NCBI RefSeq assembly: GCF_011046535.1
Contig: NZ_CP049257.1
Coordinates: forward strand, 1,860,001 to 1,924,000
DNA: 64,000 nucleotides
Direction: 5' to 3'
From: Nocardioides anomalus
GTDB taxonomy: Bacteria; Actinomycetota; Actinomycetes; Propionibacteriales; Nocardioidaceae
Under the pieces are notes generated by a model that was given only the letters and a program-made list of their open reading frames with translations, ran no database searches and was not told the origin of the DNA. Position 1 is the stretch's first letter; each line of letters starts with the position of its first letter. The position numbers and the translations under genes were made by a program. Below are positions 29,906 to 39,230 of the stretch, piece by piece.

Positions 29906-30327
29906 CCCCGAACGCCTGCCACGAGCTCGCCGCCGCCGCCGACCGCCTGGCCGCGGCCCACCCCGACCCGCGCACCTTCCTCGTCGAGCTCGCCCGCGAG
30001 GTCGCTGGGATCCCGCGCGGCACCCTCACCGCCTGGCCCGCCCTGCTCCTCGGCGGCCGCAACCGCCTGCTCGGCGGCGGCTTCCGCCCCGAGCTCCGCG
30101 ACCACACTGCCGGCCAGGCCCGCCACTTCACCGGCACCGCCCGCGCCGTCACCGTCCTCGGCGCCGACCGCACCCGCTGGCTCGGCGTCCACGCCCGCCG
30201 CGACCGCCCGGACTCACCCGACGGCCGGCTCAGCGAGCTGGCCGTCGTCTTCGCCGACGACCTGCTGGCCGGGCGCCTGGCACCCGCGGACACCGGGGAC
30301 TGGATCCGCCGGCACGTGTGCGGCTGA
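29902..30327 (+). CDS. hypothetical protein coupled to the LanC-like gene
   Basis: The 141-residue protein is encoded from ATG 29902, which overlaps the LanC-like stop as ATGA. It starts with a helical Ala-rich segment (CHELAAAADRLAAAHPDPRTFLVELAREVAG). A basic Gly/Arg-rich middle and two short strand-like runs (RAVTVLGADRTRWLGVHARR, LSELAVVFADDLLAG) follow. It is neither a signal peptide protein nor a membrane protein. I recognise no family. Coupling suggests it works with the LanC-like protein, perhaps as a partner subunit. Confidence 0.6.
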   Translation: MTPNACHELAAAADRLAAAHPDPRTFLVELAREVAGIPRGTLTAWPALLLGGRNRLLGGGFRPELRDHTAGQARHFTGTARAVTVLGADRTRWLGVHARRDRPDSPDGRLSELAVVFADDLLAGRLAPADTGDWIRRHVCG

Positions 30328-30378
30328 GGCCGTCCCCAGCAGGTGGCCGGGGATCACGGAGCGGCCGACGCGGCGGAC

Positions 30379-30402
30379 CAGGTGGGGAAGGCACCCCACC
30401 TG
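30379..30402. terminator. candidate bidirectional terminator hairpin
   Basis: CAGGTGGGG (30379-30387) and CCCCACCTG (30394-30402) form a perfect 9-bp stem with a 6-base loop, located between the convergent ends of the gene at 29902 and kstR. There is no T-run, which is usual in such GC-rich genomes. Confidence 0.6.
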
Positions 30403-30415
30403 CGACGCAGGGACG

Positions 30416-31024
30416 TCAGTCCCGCAGGAGCAGGTGCACGGCCTTCTCCATCTGGGCCGCGGTGTCGGCTGCGGAGGTCCGGCCGGTCACCCAGCCCACC
30501 AGCGCGGACAGCCACACGTCGCCGATGACCCGCGCGATGGCGATGTCGTCGTCGGTGAGCTCGGCGTCCTCGCGCTCGGGGTGCATGGCGCGGGTGGTCA
30601 TGCGGGACAGCAGCATGCCGACGGTGTGGATCTCGGCCTGGACGCTGGCGTCGGCGAACATGAAGGCGCGGGTGAGGGCCTCGGTGAGGTGCGGGTCGCC
30701 CTGGAGGCCGCGACTGGTGCGGCGCAGCACGTAGATGACGCGCTCGGAGGCGGTGTCGCCGGGGATGGGCTTGTCGGCGAAGGCGGCGTTGGCGCGCTCG
30801 AGCTCGCGGGCGAGGGCGGAGACCAGCAGGTGGATCTTGGAGGGGAAGTAGCGGTAGAGCGTGCCGAGGGCGACGTCGGCGCGCTCGGCGACGGCGCGCA
30901 TCTGCACCGCGTCGAAGCCGCCCTGGGTGGCCAGGGCGATGGTGGCGTCGAGGATGCGCTTGCGGCGGTCGCGCTGTGCGGCGGACCCGAGGTCCTCGAC
31001 CGTCAGGGAGTTCGTGCTGCTCAC
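30416..31024 (-). CDS. kstR: KstR, TetR-family repressor of sterol catabolism
   Basis: The 202-residue TetR protein opens with LGSAAQRDRRKRILDATIAL, a helix-turn-helix at about 38-62 (QMRAVAERADVALGTLYRYFPSK) and a ligand domain with SRGLQ, TEALTRAFMFADASV and VIGDVWLSALVGW. These segments run closely parallel to mycobacterial KstR, which binds 3-oxo-cholestenoyl-CoA and then leaves DNA. GTG 31024 is preferred because the frame upstream is not KstR-like. A matching operator lies 76 bp upstream, implying autorepression, and six more sites control the steroid genes in the window. The identity is among the firmest regulatory calls here. Confidence 0.95.
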   Translation of the reverse strand: MSSTNSLTVEDLGSAAQRDRRKRILDATIALATQGGFDAVQMRAVAERADVALGTLYRYFPSKIHLLVSALARELERANAAFADKPIPGDTASERVIYVLRRTSRGLQGDPHLTEALTRAFMFADASVQAEIHTVGMLLSRMTTRAMHPEREDAELTDDDIAIARVIGDVWLSALVGWVTGRTSAADTAAQMEKAVHLLLRD

Positions 31025-31100
31025 CCGCCAACCTTCCACCAGGAACCTGCTGCGCCCCGCGTTGGGGCCACTCACTAGGCTAACCGGGAGTGGTCCATGA

Positions 31101-31114
31101 TAGAACACGTTCCA
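31101..31114. promoter_or_regulatory. KstR operator between kstR and the glycosyltransferase operon
   Basis: TAGAACACGTTCCA lies between two divergent genes, 76 bp from the kstR start and 65 bp from the glycosyltransferase start. It can serve both autoregulation of kstR and control of the operon on the right. Confidence 0.88.
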
Positions 31115-31179
31115 GTTTCAGGCGTGTTTCTGGTACGTCGCAGGGCCGGCCCCGCCGGAGCTGGGAGATGGGGAGTCGG

Positions 31180-32421
31180 ATGCGGATCGCACTGCTGTCC
31201 TACCGCAGCAAGCCGCACTGCGGAGGCCAGGGCGTCTACGTCCGCCACCTGAGCCGTGAGCTCGTCGCGCTCGGCCACAGCGTCGAGGTCTTCTCGGGTC
31301 AGCCCTACCCCGAGCTCGACGAGGGCGTGCGGCTGACCGAGGTGCCGAGCCTGGACCTCTACCGCGAGCCCGACCCGTTCCGGGTGCCGAAGCTGCGCGA
31401 GTTCCGCGACCGGGTGGACGTCGAGGAGTTCCTCACCATGTGCGCGGCCGGCTTCCCCGAGCCCAAGACCTTCAGCACCCGCGCAGCCCGGCTGCTCGCG
31501 GAGCGCACCGGCGACTTCGACGTCGTCCACGACAACCAGGTCCTCGGCTACGGGATGCTCAAGATCGAGCAGATGGGGCTGCCGCTGGTGACCACCATCC
31601 ACCACCCGATCACCTTCGACCGCCGCATCGACCTCGCGCAGGCGCCGAGCCTGTGGCGGCGCTTCACCCTCAGCCGCTGGTACGGCTTCCTGCGCATGCA
31701 GGCCAAGGTCGCGCGCCGCGCGCGCCGGGTCATCACGCCCTCGGAGTCCTCGCGCCGCGACATCGCCACCGACTTCGGGGTCGACCCCGCGCGCATGCTC
31801 TCCATCCCGCTCGGCGTCGACGACTGTTTCGTGCCGCCGACCGCGCCGCGGGTGCCGGGCCGGATCATGGCCATGGCCAGCGCGGACGCGCCGATGAAGG
31901 GCATCGCCACCCTGCTCGAGGCCTTCGCCAAGCTCCGCACCGAGCGCGACGTCGAGCTCGTCCTGGTCACCCAGCCCAAACCGGGCGGGCGCACCGAGCA
32001 GCTCATCGACAAGCTGTCCATCGGCGACGCGGTCCGCTTCGTGCACGGCATCAGCGACGCCGAGCTGGTCGCGCTGATGGGCTCGGCCGAGGTGGCGTGC
32101 GTGCCGAGCCTCTACGAGGGCTTCTCGCTGCCGACGGCCGAGCTGATGGCCTGCAGCACGCCGCTCATCGTCTCCGACGCCGGCGCCATCCCCGAGGTCG
32201 TCGGCCCCGACGGCCTGTGCGCCGACCTGGTCACGCCCGGCGACGTCGGTGAGCTCGAGGCGGCCCTGGCCGCGCTGCTCGACGACCCCGAGCGCCGCGC
32301 GGCGTACGGCGCGGCCGGGCGCCGGCGCGTCGACGAGCTGTTCAGCTGGCGGGCCGTGGCCCAGCAGGTCGCGCAGGTCTACGCCGAGACGATCGACGAG
32401 TACCACCAGGAGAAGCGCTAG
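31180..32421 (+). CDS. GT4-family glycosyltransferase
   Basis: The 413-residue GT-B enzyme starts at ATG 31180 with a GGGGAG ribosome site. Its N-terminal Rossmann half has the glycine-rich acceptor loop SKPHCGGQGVYVRHLSREL; the C-terminal donor half has the EGFSLPTAELMACSTP motif (EX7E). It is related to the mycobacterial protein Rv0225-type glycosyltransferases, as I recall them. It heads a three-gene operon with a methyltransferase and a toroid protein, all overlapping. The KstR site upstream places a glycosylation step under sterol control; the acceptor is unknown. Confidence 0.88.
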   Translation: MRIALLSYRSKPHCGGQGVYVRHLSRELVALGHSVEVFSGQPYPELDEGVRLTEVPSLDLYREPDPFRVPKLREFRDRVDVEEFLTMCAAGFPEPKTFSTRAARLLAERTGDFDVVHDNQVLGYGMLKIEQMGLPLVTTIHHPITFDRRIDLAQAPSLWRRFTLSRWYGFLRMQAKVARRARRVITPSESSRRDIATDFGVDPARMLSIPLGVDDCFVPPTAPRVPGRIMAMASADAPMKGIATLLEAFAKLRTERDVELVLVTQPKPGGRTEQLIDKLSIGDAVRFVHGISDAELVALMGSAEVACVPSLYEGFSLPTAELMACSTPLIVSDAGAIPEVVGPDGLCADLVTPGDVGELEAALAALLDDPERRAAYGAAGRRRVDELFSWRAVAQQVAQVYAETIDEYHQEKR

Positions 32422-33160
32422 TGCTGACCGTTGACTTCGACCGGCTCGGGCTGCGCCCGGGCGACCGCGTCCTCGACATGGGCTGCGGCGCGGGCCGCCA
32501 CGCCTTCGAGATGTACCGCCGCGGCGCCGACGTCGTCGCCTTCGACATGGACGCCGACGAGCTGACCGGTGTCAGCGACCTGTTCCACGCCATGAAGCAG
32601 GCCGGCGAGGTGCCCGCGGGCGCCGAGGCCGACGTCAAGCAGGGCGACGCGCTCCAGCTGCCGTTCGCCGACGGCGAGTTCGACCGGGTCGTCGCCGCCG
32701 AGGTGCTCGAGCACATCCACGCCGACGTCGACGCGATCAAGGAGCTGGTCCGGGTCCTGCGCCCGGGCGGCACGCTCGCCGTCTCGGTGCCGCGCTGGCT
32801 TCCCGAGGTCATCAACTGGAAGCTGTCGGACGAATACCACGACGCCGAGGGCGGCCACATCCGCATCTACACCGACCACGAGCTCGTGGACAAGGTGACC
32901 AAGGCGGGCCGGATGAACGACGGCACGCCGGGCGAGGCGATGGTCTTTGAGGGCAAGCACTACGCCCACGGCCTGCACGCGCCGTACTGGTGGATCAAGT
33001 GCGCGGTCGGCGTCGACAACGACGAGCACCCGCTGGCCAAGGCCTACCACAAGCTCCTGGTCTGGGAGATCATGAAGCAGCCGAAGGCCCTCCAGCTGGC
33101 CGGCCGGGTCCTCGACCCCCTCATCGGCAAGAGCCTGGTCCTCTACTTCCGCAAGCCGGC

Positions 33161-33164
<4 letters not shown>
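32421..33164 (+). CDS. class I SAM-dependent methyltransferase
   Basis: The 247-residue enzyme has the SAM motifs VLDMGCGAGRHAFEM (motif I), VVAFDMDADEL (motif II acidic residue), GDALQLPFADGEFDRVVAAEVLEH (motif IV) and LRPGGTLAVSVP. It has a Trp/Tyr/His-rich C-terminal half (YAHGLHAPYWWIKCAVG). The GTG start shares its first base with the glycosyltransferase stop. In M. tuberculosis a methyltransferase (Rv0224c) also lies beside the similar glycosyltransferase, so the pair is probably one pathway. The substrate, perhaps a lipid or a glycan, is unknown. Confidence 0.88.
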
Positions 33165-34924
<1,760 letters not shown>

Positions 34925-34934
34925 CTAGTAGAGT

Positions 34935-34948
34935 TAGAACACGTTCTA
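34935..34948. promoter_or_regulatory. KstR operator before the fused acyl-CoA dehydrogenase
   Basis: TAGAACACGTTCTA, the best palindrome among the sites apart from its central AC. It lies 15 bp before the dehydrogenase start and 20 bp from the divergent methyltransferase start. Confidence 0.9.
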
Positions 34949-34963
34949 GTTCGAGGGAGTCGC

Positions 34964-36994
34964 ATGTCCGTCGGCATCACCGAGGAGCACGCCGAGCTGG
35001 CGCGCAGCGTGCGCGAGTGGGCGGCGAAGCTGGGTGGCCCGGAGCTCGCGCGCCGGCACGAGGCGGAGGCGGACGCCGCGTTCCCCGACGTGTGGGAGGC
35101 GTGCGTCGAGATGGGCGTGGCCACCATCGCGCTGCCGCAGTCGTGCGGCGGGGGCGGCGGCTCGGTCCTGGACCAGGCGGTGGCCCTCGAGGCGTGCGCA
35201 CACGCGCTGGTCCCCGGGCCGCTGCTGTCCACCGCGGTGGCCGCGCTGGTGGCGCCGTCGGCCGACCTCGGCGAGGGGGCGGCGGTCGCGGTGGTGCACG
35301 CCTCCGGGCTGGCCGGCGACCTGGCCGGCGCCACCCACGTGCTGGGGTCCGACGGGCTGGTCGAGCGGGAGGGGGCGACCCCGGAGGCGGGCATCGACCT
35401 GACCCGGCGCTGGGGCCGGGTGGGCGTGGGGCCGGCCGAGCCGGTCGACGTCGTACGCCGGGCGACGGTCACCCTCGCGGCCGCCGAGGCCGCGGGCGTG
35501 GCGCGGTGGTGCCTGGAGACGGCGGTGGAGTACGCCCAGGTCCGCGAGCAGTTCGGCCAGAAGATCGGCGCCTTCCAGGCCGTCAAGCACCTGTGCGCCG
35601 AGATGCTCGAGACCGCCGAGGCCGTGACCGCGGCCGCGTGGGACGTGGCCGGCGCCGCATCATCGGTGGCGGCGGCGGGCGAGGAGCAGTGGTCCTACGC
35701 CGCCGACGTGGCCGCGGTGACCTGCTTCGACGGCGCGGTCGACGTGGCCAAGGCCTGCATCCAGGTGCTGGGCGGGATCGGCTTCACCTACGAGCACGAC
35801 GCGCACCTCTACCTGCGCCGGGCCCTGGCCCTGCGCGGGCTGGTCGGCGATCCCGACGCCGCCGCGGTGCGGCTGACCGAGCGGGCGGTGGCCGGCGTGC
35901 GCCGGGCGGTGGCGGTGGACCTCGAGGGCCGCGACGCCGCCGTGCGACCCGAGGCCCGGGCCACCGCCGAGCGGATCGCGGCCCGGCCCGAGGGGGAGCG
36001 GCGAGCGGCGCTGGTCGAGGCCGGCTACCTCACGCCGCACTGGCCCGCGCCGTACGGACTCGGGGCCGACGCCGTCACCCAGCTGGTGGTCGACGAGGAG
36101 CTGGCCCGGGCGGGCGTCACCCGGCCGGACATCGTCATCGCCGGGTGGGCGCTGCCCACGATCCTCGAGCACGGCTCGGACGCCCAGCGGGAGCGGTTCG
36201 TGCTGCCGTCGCTGCGCGGCGAGGTGACCTGGTGCCAGCTGTTCTCCGAGCCGGGCTCCGGCTCCGACCTGGCCTCGCTGCGCACCCGCGCCGAGCGGGT
36301 CGACGGCGGCTGGCGGCTCACCGGTCAGAAGGTGTGGACCAGCGTGGCCGAGCGCGCCGACTGGGGCATCTGCCTCGCCCGCACCGACCCCGACGCGCCT
36401 CAGCACCGCGGCATCTCCTACTTCCTCGTCGACATGCGTGCCGAGGGCATCGACGTCCGGCCGCTGCGCGAGATCACCGGCGAGGCGCTGTTCAACGAGG
36501 TCTTCCTCGACGAGGTGTTCGTGCCCGACGACGGCCTCGTCGGCGCGCCCGGCGACGGGTGGAGGCTGGCCCGCACCACGCTGGCCAACGAGCGCGTGGC
36601 CATGGCCACCACCCGACTGGGGACGTCGACCGAACGGGCCGTGGCGCTCGCCGCCGAGCGCGACCTGACCGGCGCCCAGCGCGCCCGGGTCGGCCGCGCC
36701 GTGGCGCTCTCCACGGTCTGCGCGCTGCTCGGCGTGCGCACCACCCTGCGCTCGCTGGCCGGTCGCGGCCCCGGCGCGGAGTCCTCGGTGGCCAAGCTGC
36801 TCGGCGTGCGCAACCGTCAGGACGGCGCCGAGCTCGTCGTCGAGCTCCAGGAGGACGGGCTGCTGGCCCCGGACGAGCAGCTGCGCCGCGACCTCTGGGA
36901 GCTGCTCAACACCCGCTGCCTGTCCATCGCCGGCGGTACGACCCAGATCCTGCGCAACGTGGCCGCCGAGCGCATCCTCGGGCTGCCTCGCTGA
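34964..36994 (+). CDS. fused two-domain acyl-CoA dehydrogenase, ChsE3/FadE34-like
   Basis: The 676-residue protein starts at ATG 34964 with GAGGGAG upstream. It joins two acyl-CoA dehydrogenase halves. The N-terminal half (about 1-320) has a shortened middle domain, YAQVREQFGQKIGAFQAVKH, and GGIGFTYEHD with the likely catalytic Glu277. The C-terminal half (about 330-676) has the FAD/substrate segments SEPGSGSDLASLRT and GWRLTGQKVWTS and ends RNVAAERILGLPR. FadE34 of M. tuberculosis is also a fusion and lies beside kstR, acting on a C5 side-chain acyl-CoA. The KstR operator supports that match; sequence similarity could not be computed. Confidence 0.87.
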   Translation: MSVGITEEHAELARSVREWAAKLGGPELARRHEAEADAAFPDVWEACVEMGVATIALPQSCGGGGGSVLDQAVALEACAHALVPGPLLSTAVAALVAPSADLGEGAAVAVVHASGLAGDLAGATHVLGSDGLVEREGATPEAGIDLTRRWGRVGVGPAEPVDVVRRATVTLAAAEAAGVARWCLETAVEYAQVREQFGQKIGAFQAVKHLCAEMLETAEAVTAAAWDVAGAASSVAAAGEEQWSYAADVAAVTCFDGAVDVAKACIQVLGGIGFTYEHDAHLYLRRALALRGLVGDPDAAAVRLTERAVAGVRRAVAVDLEGRDAAVRPEARATAERIAARPEGERRAALVEAGYLTPHWPAPYGLGADAVTQLVVDEELARAGVTRPDIVIAGWALPTILEHGSDAQRERFVLPSLRGEVTWCQLFSEPGSGSDLASLRTRAERVDGGWRLTGQKVWTSVAERADWGICLARTDPDAPQHRGISYFLVDMRAEGIDVRPLREITGEALFNEVFLDEVFVPDDGLVGAPGDGWRLARTTLANERVAMATTRLGTSTERAVALAAERDLTGAQRARVGRAVALSTVCALLGVRTTLRSLAGRGPGAESSVAKLLGVRNRQDGAELVVELQEDGLLAPDEQLRRDLWELLNTRCLSIAGGTTQILRNVAAERILGLPR

Positions 36995-37011
36995 CGCTCG
37001 GTCGAGGACCG

Positions 37012-37143
37012 TCAGGCGCGGGTCAGCACCCGCTGCGCGCGGCGGCGGCGCTTGGCCAGCCGCGCGTGGTGGATGAGCCGCAGCATCTCGGCGTCGAGCG
37101 GCGGCCGGGGGCGGTGCACGGGGGTCGGGGTCGGGGAGGCCAT
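37012..37143 (-). CDS. small basic protein of 43 residues
   Basis: ATG 37143 opens a 43-codon frame ending TGA at 37012, with AGGG about 8 bp upstream. The product begins with a Pro/Thr-rich stretch and continues with a strongly basic helix (LRLIHHARLAKRRRRAQRV). It fills the gap between two larger genes and is oriented with the esterase gene across 49 bp. Such short Arg-rich proteins could bind RNA or DNA. The composition differs from a random frame, but no family is recognised. Confidence 0.5.
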   Translation of the reverse strand: MASPTPTPVHRPRPPLDAEMLRLIHHARLAKRRRRAQRVLTRA

Positions 37144-37191
37144 GGCTCAACCCTGCCCGTGCGCACCGACCGCGCGCATCGGGATTTGTCC

Positions 37192-38478
37192 CTATTGTGT
37201 CCCCGACCCGGTCCTCAGGGTGCTCCCCGAGGGGGAGGCGCCGGCGCGGTCGCGGCGGTACTGGTTCCAGTGCCAGTGCAGGTACCGGTCGATCGCGCGC
37301 ACCACGTGCGCCGAGCGGATCGAGGGGAAGACGTCGAAGGCGTGCTGGGCGCCGGGCAGCTCGGCGTACACCACCGAGCGGTGGGAGGCGTCGCGCAGCC
37401 GGGCCACGAACTGCCGCGCCTGGTCGACGGGGACGAGGGTGTCGTGGGCGCCGTGGATGACGAAGAAGTCGGGGGCGTCCGGGCCGATGCGCAGGATGGG
37501 GCTGGCGTCCTCGAACACCTCGGGGTGCTCCTCCCACGTGGTCTGCATGACCCACTTGGTGAGGAACAGGTCGCGCAGCTTGGTCGAGGCCTTGGTGCCG
37601 GTGGAGCCCGCGAAGTCGTAGACGCCGTAGTGGGGCACGGCGAGCTGGACCGAGGTGTCGGCGTCCTCGAAGCCGGGCTGCCACTCGGTCGCGCCGGGGG
37701 TCAGCGCGGCCAGCGCGGTGAGGTGACCGCCGGCCGAGCCGCCGGTGATCGCGACGTACGCCGGGTCGCCGCCGTAGTCGGCGATGTGCTCGCGGATCCA
37801 GGCGACGGCCTTCTTGACGTCGACGACCTGGGCCGGCCAGGGGTCGCGCGGGGAGAGCCGGTAGTTGATGGCCACGCACACCCAGCCCTTGGCGGCCAGG
37901 TGCTGCATGAGCGGGACGCCCTGCTCCTCCTTCTTGCCCAGGATCCAGGCGCCGCCGTGGACCTGGAGCAGGACCGGGGCGTCCTCGGTGGGCTCGGCCG
38001 GGCGGTAGATGTCCAGGTGGTTGCGGCGACCGGCCTCCCCGAAGGCGATGTCGCGCTCGACCCGGATCGTCTGCGGCGGCTTGCGGAAGGTGCGGAACGG
38101 GTTGACCAGCGAGCGCCACGGCGTGGCCAGCTCGGCCGGCGTGGGCAGCGCGTCGAGCTGCTCGGCGTAGTCGGCGCCCAGCGCCTCGGTGAGCGCCTCC
38201 TCGGCGGTCTGCCGGTCGCGGCGGGCCTGGTCGACGAGGTAGCCGAGGCCGAGCACGGCCGCGCCGGCCAGGCCCAGGGCGACCGGGTCGCGGCGCCGCT
38301 CGGTCAGGTGGGTGGCGGCGTCGGCGGCGGTCACGGCGAGCCACTGCGGCGCCAGCTCGGTGGTGAGCCAGCCCGCGAAGAACGACGGCACGCCGGCGCG
38401 GAACCCCGGCAGCGGGCGGATCGCGTTGGCGGTCAGGGCGGCGTACAGCAGGGCGCGGCGGCGGAACGACACGCCCAC
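37192..38478 (-). CDS. alpha/beta-hydrolase esterase, LipC/BD-FAE-like
   Basis: The 428-residue hydrolase has the oxyanion motif VHGGAWILGKKEEQG, the nucleophile Ser in ITGGSAGGHLTAL, an Asp in HGAHDTLVP and His in PGAQHAFDVF. A hydrophobic N-terminal third (about 10-90) with helices precedes the catalytic domain, as in mycobacterial LipC (Rv0220). In M. tuberculosis LipC is next to a wax ester synthase (Rv0221); here a wax ester synthase is also nearby at 39231. It likely cleaves lipid esters at or near the membrane. It starts at GTG 38478. Confidence 0.85.
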   Translation of the reverse strand: MGVSFRRRALLYAALTANAIRPLPGFRAGVPSFFAGWLTTELAPQWLAVTAADAATHLTERRRDPVALGLAGAAVLGLGYLVDQARRDRQTAEEALTEALGADYAEQLDALPTPAELATPWRSLVNPFRTFRKPPQTIRVERDIAFGEAGRRNHLDIYRPAEPTEDAPVLLQVHGGAWILGKKEEQGVPLMQHLAAKGWVCVAINYRLSPRDPWPAQVVDVKKAVAWIREHIADYGGDPAYVAITGGSAGGHLTALAALTPGATEWQPGFEDADTSVQLAVPHYGVYDFAGSTGTKASTKLRDLFLTKWVMQTTWEEHPEVFEDASPILRIGPDAPDFFVIHGAHDTLVPVDQARQFVARLRDASHRSVVYAELPGAQHAFDVFPSIRSAHVVRAIDRYLHWHWNQYRRDRAGASPSGSTLRTGSGTQ

Positions 38479-38493
38479 CAGGTTACTCGTCGG

Positions 38494-39117
38494 TCACATG
38501 GCGCCGGCAGCCCCCGCGAGCGCCGGAGCCACCCGGGCCGCGGCGCTGGCCACGCCCAACCAGGTGTGGTGGTTGCCCTCCCAGCACCAGCCCACGTGGG
38601 GAGCCCGCTCCGCGATCCAGATCGCGGGCACCCTCTTGTCCGTGCCCCGCGACGCCCCGGTGTGGAAGCAGCGGTTCTTCTCCAGCGCGTTGGGTACGGC
38701 GTGCAGGAAGGCCAGCCCCTCCTCGAGCGTCAGCATGCTCCGGCCGCGGTCGGCGATCACCGGAGCCGCCTCGCCCGGCCGCACGCCGCAGAACTCCTCG
38801 CCGCGCTCGACGCCCACCACGGCGTACGCCGCGGCCCGAGGCACCTCGAGGTTCGGGCCGAAGGTGTCCACGTCGGCGAAGTGCCGGCTGAGCGTGCCCG
38901 TGCGCTCACCCAGGCGCAGCAGCGGCACGCGTGCGGAGACCGGCGGCCCCACCGGGACCAGCACGAAGGACGCGCCGCTCGGCTCCGAGCGCACCTCTTC
39001 GCCGACCACGGCGCGCAGCGGCTCCAGCAGCGCGGCGGCTGCGGCGGCCAGCTCGGCCGGGTAGCCCAGGGCGAGGAGGGTGTCGGACTGGCGGGAGAGT
39101 TCCTGCTCGAGGCGCAC
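38494..39117 (-). CDS. conserved hypothetical protein (DUF5701-like)
   Basis: The 207-residue soluble protein begins with the helical LEQELSRQSDTLLALGYPAELAAAAAALL. It continues with strand-rich segments containing VLVPVGP, GPNLEVPRAAAYAVVGVERGEEFCGVRPGEAAPVI, TLEEGLAFLHAVPNAL and a Trp/His-rich ending (HVGWCWEGNHHTWLG). I believe this matches a family without known function called DUF5701, but that is from memory. Its GTG start at 39117 is 90 bp from a KstR site facing the other way. Confidence 0.65.
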   Translation of the reverse strand: MRLEQELSRQSDTLLALGYPAELAAAAAALLEPLRAVVGEEVRSEPSGASFVLVPVGPPVSARVPLLRLGERTGTLSRHFADVDTFGPNLEVPRAAAYAVVGVERGEEFCGVRPGEAAPVIADRGRSMLTLEEGLAFLHAVPNALEKNRCFHTGASRGTDKRVPAIWIAERAPHVGWCWEGNHHTWLGVASAAARVAPALAGAAGAM

Positions 39118-39206
39118 GGTGCCTCAACGGCCCGCGGGGGCGGCGAGTTCCCCGGGGTGAGGCGGCCGTCACGTAGCCGGGAGCCGGTCTGGCTCGTTGG
39201 GGTGGG

Positions 39207-39220
39207 TAGAACACGTTCTA
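39207..39220. promoter_or_regulatory. KstR operator before the wax ester synthase
   Basis: TAGAACACGTTCTA lies 10 bp before the synthase start and directly before its ribosome site, so a bound repressor would block the transcript start. Confidence 0.9.
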
Positions 39221-39230
39221 GGGAGGGATG

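Noticed and set aside
36994..37012. CGGTCGAGGACCG hairpin after the fused dehydrogenase
   Set aside because: Only a 5-bp stem with a 3-base loop; too weak to call a terminator.
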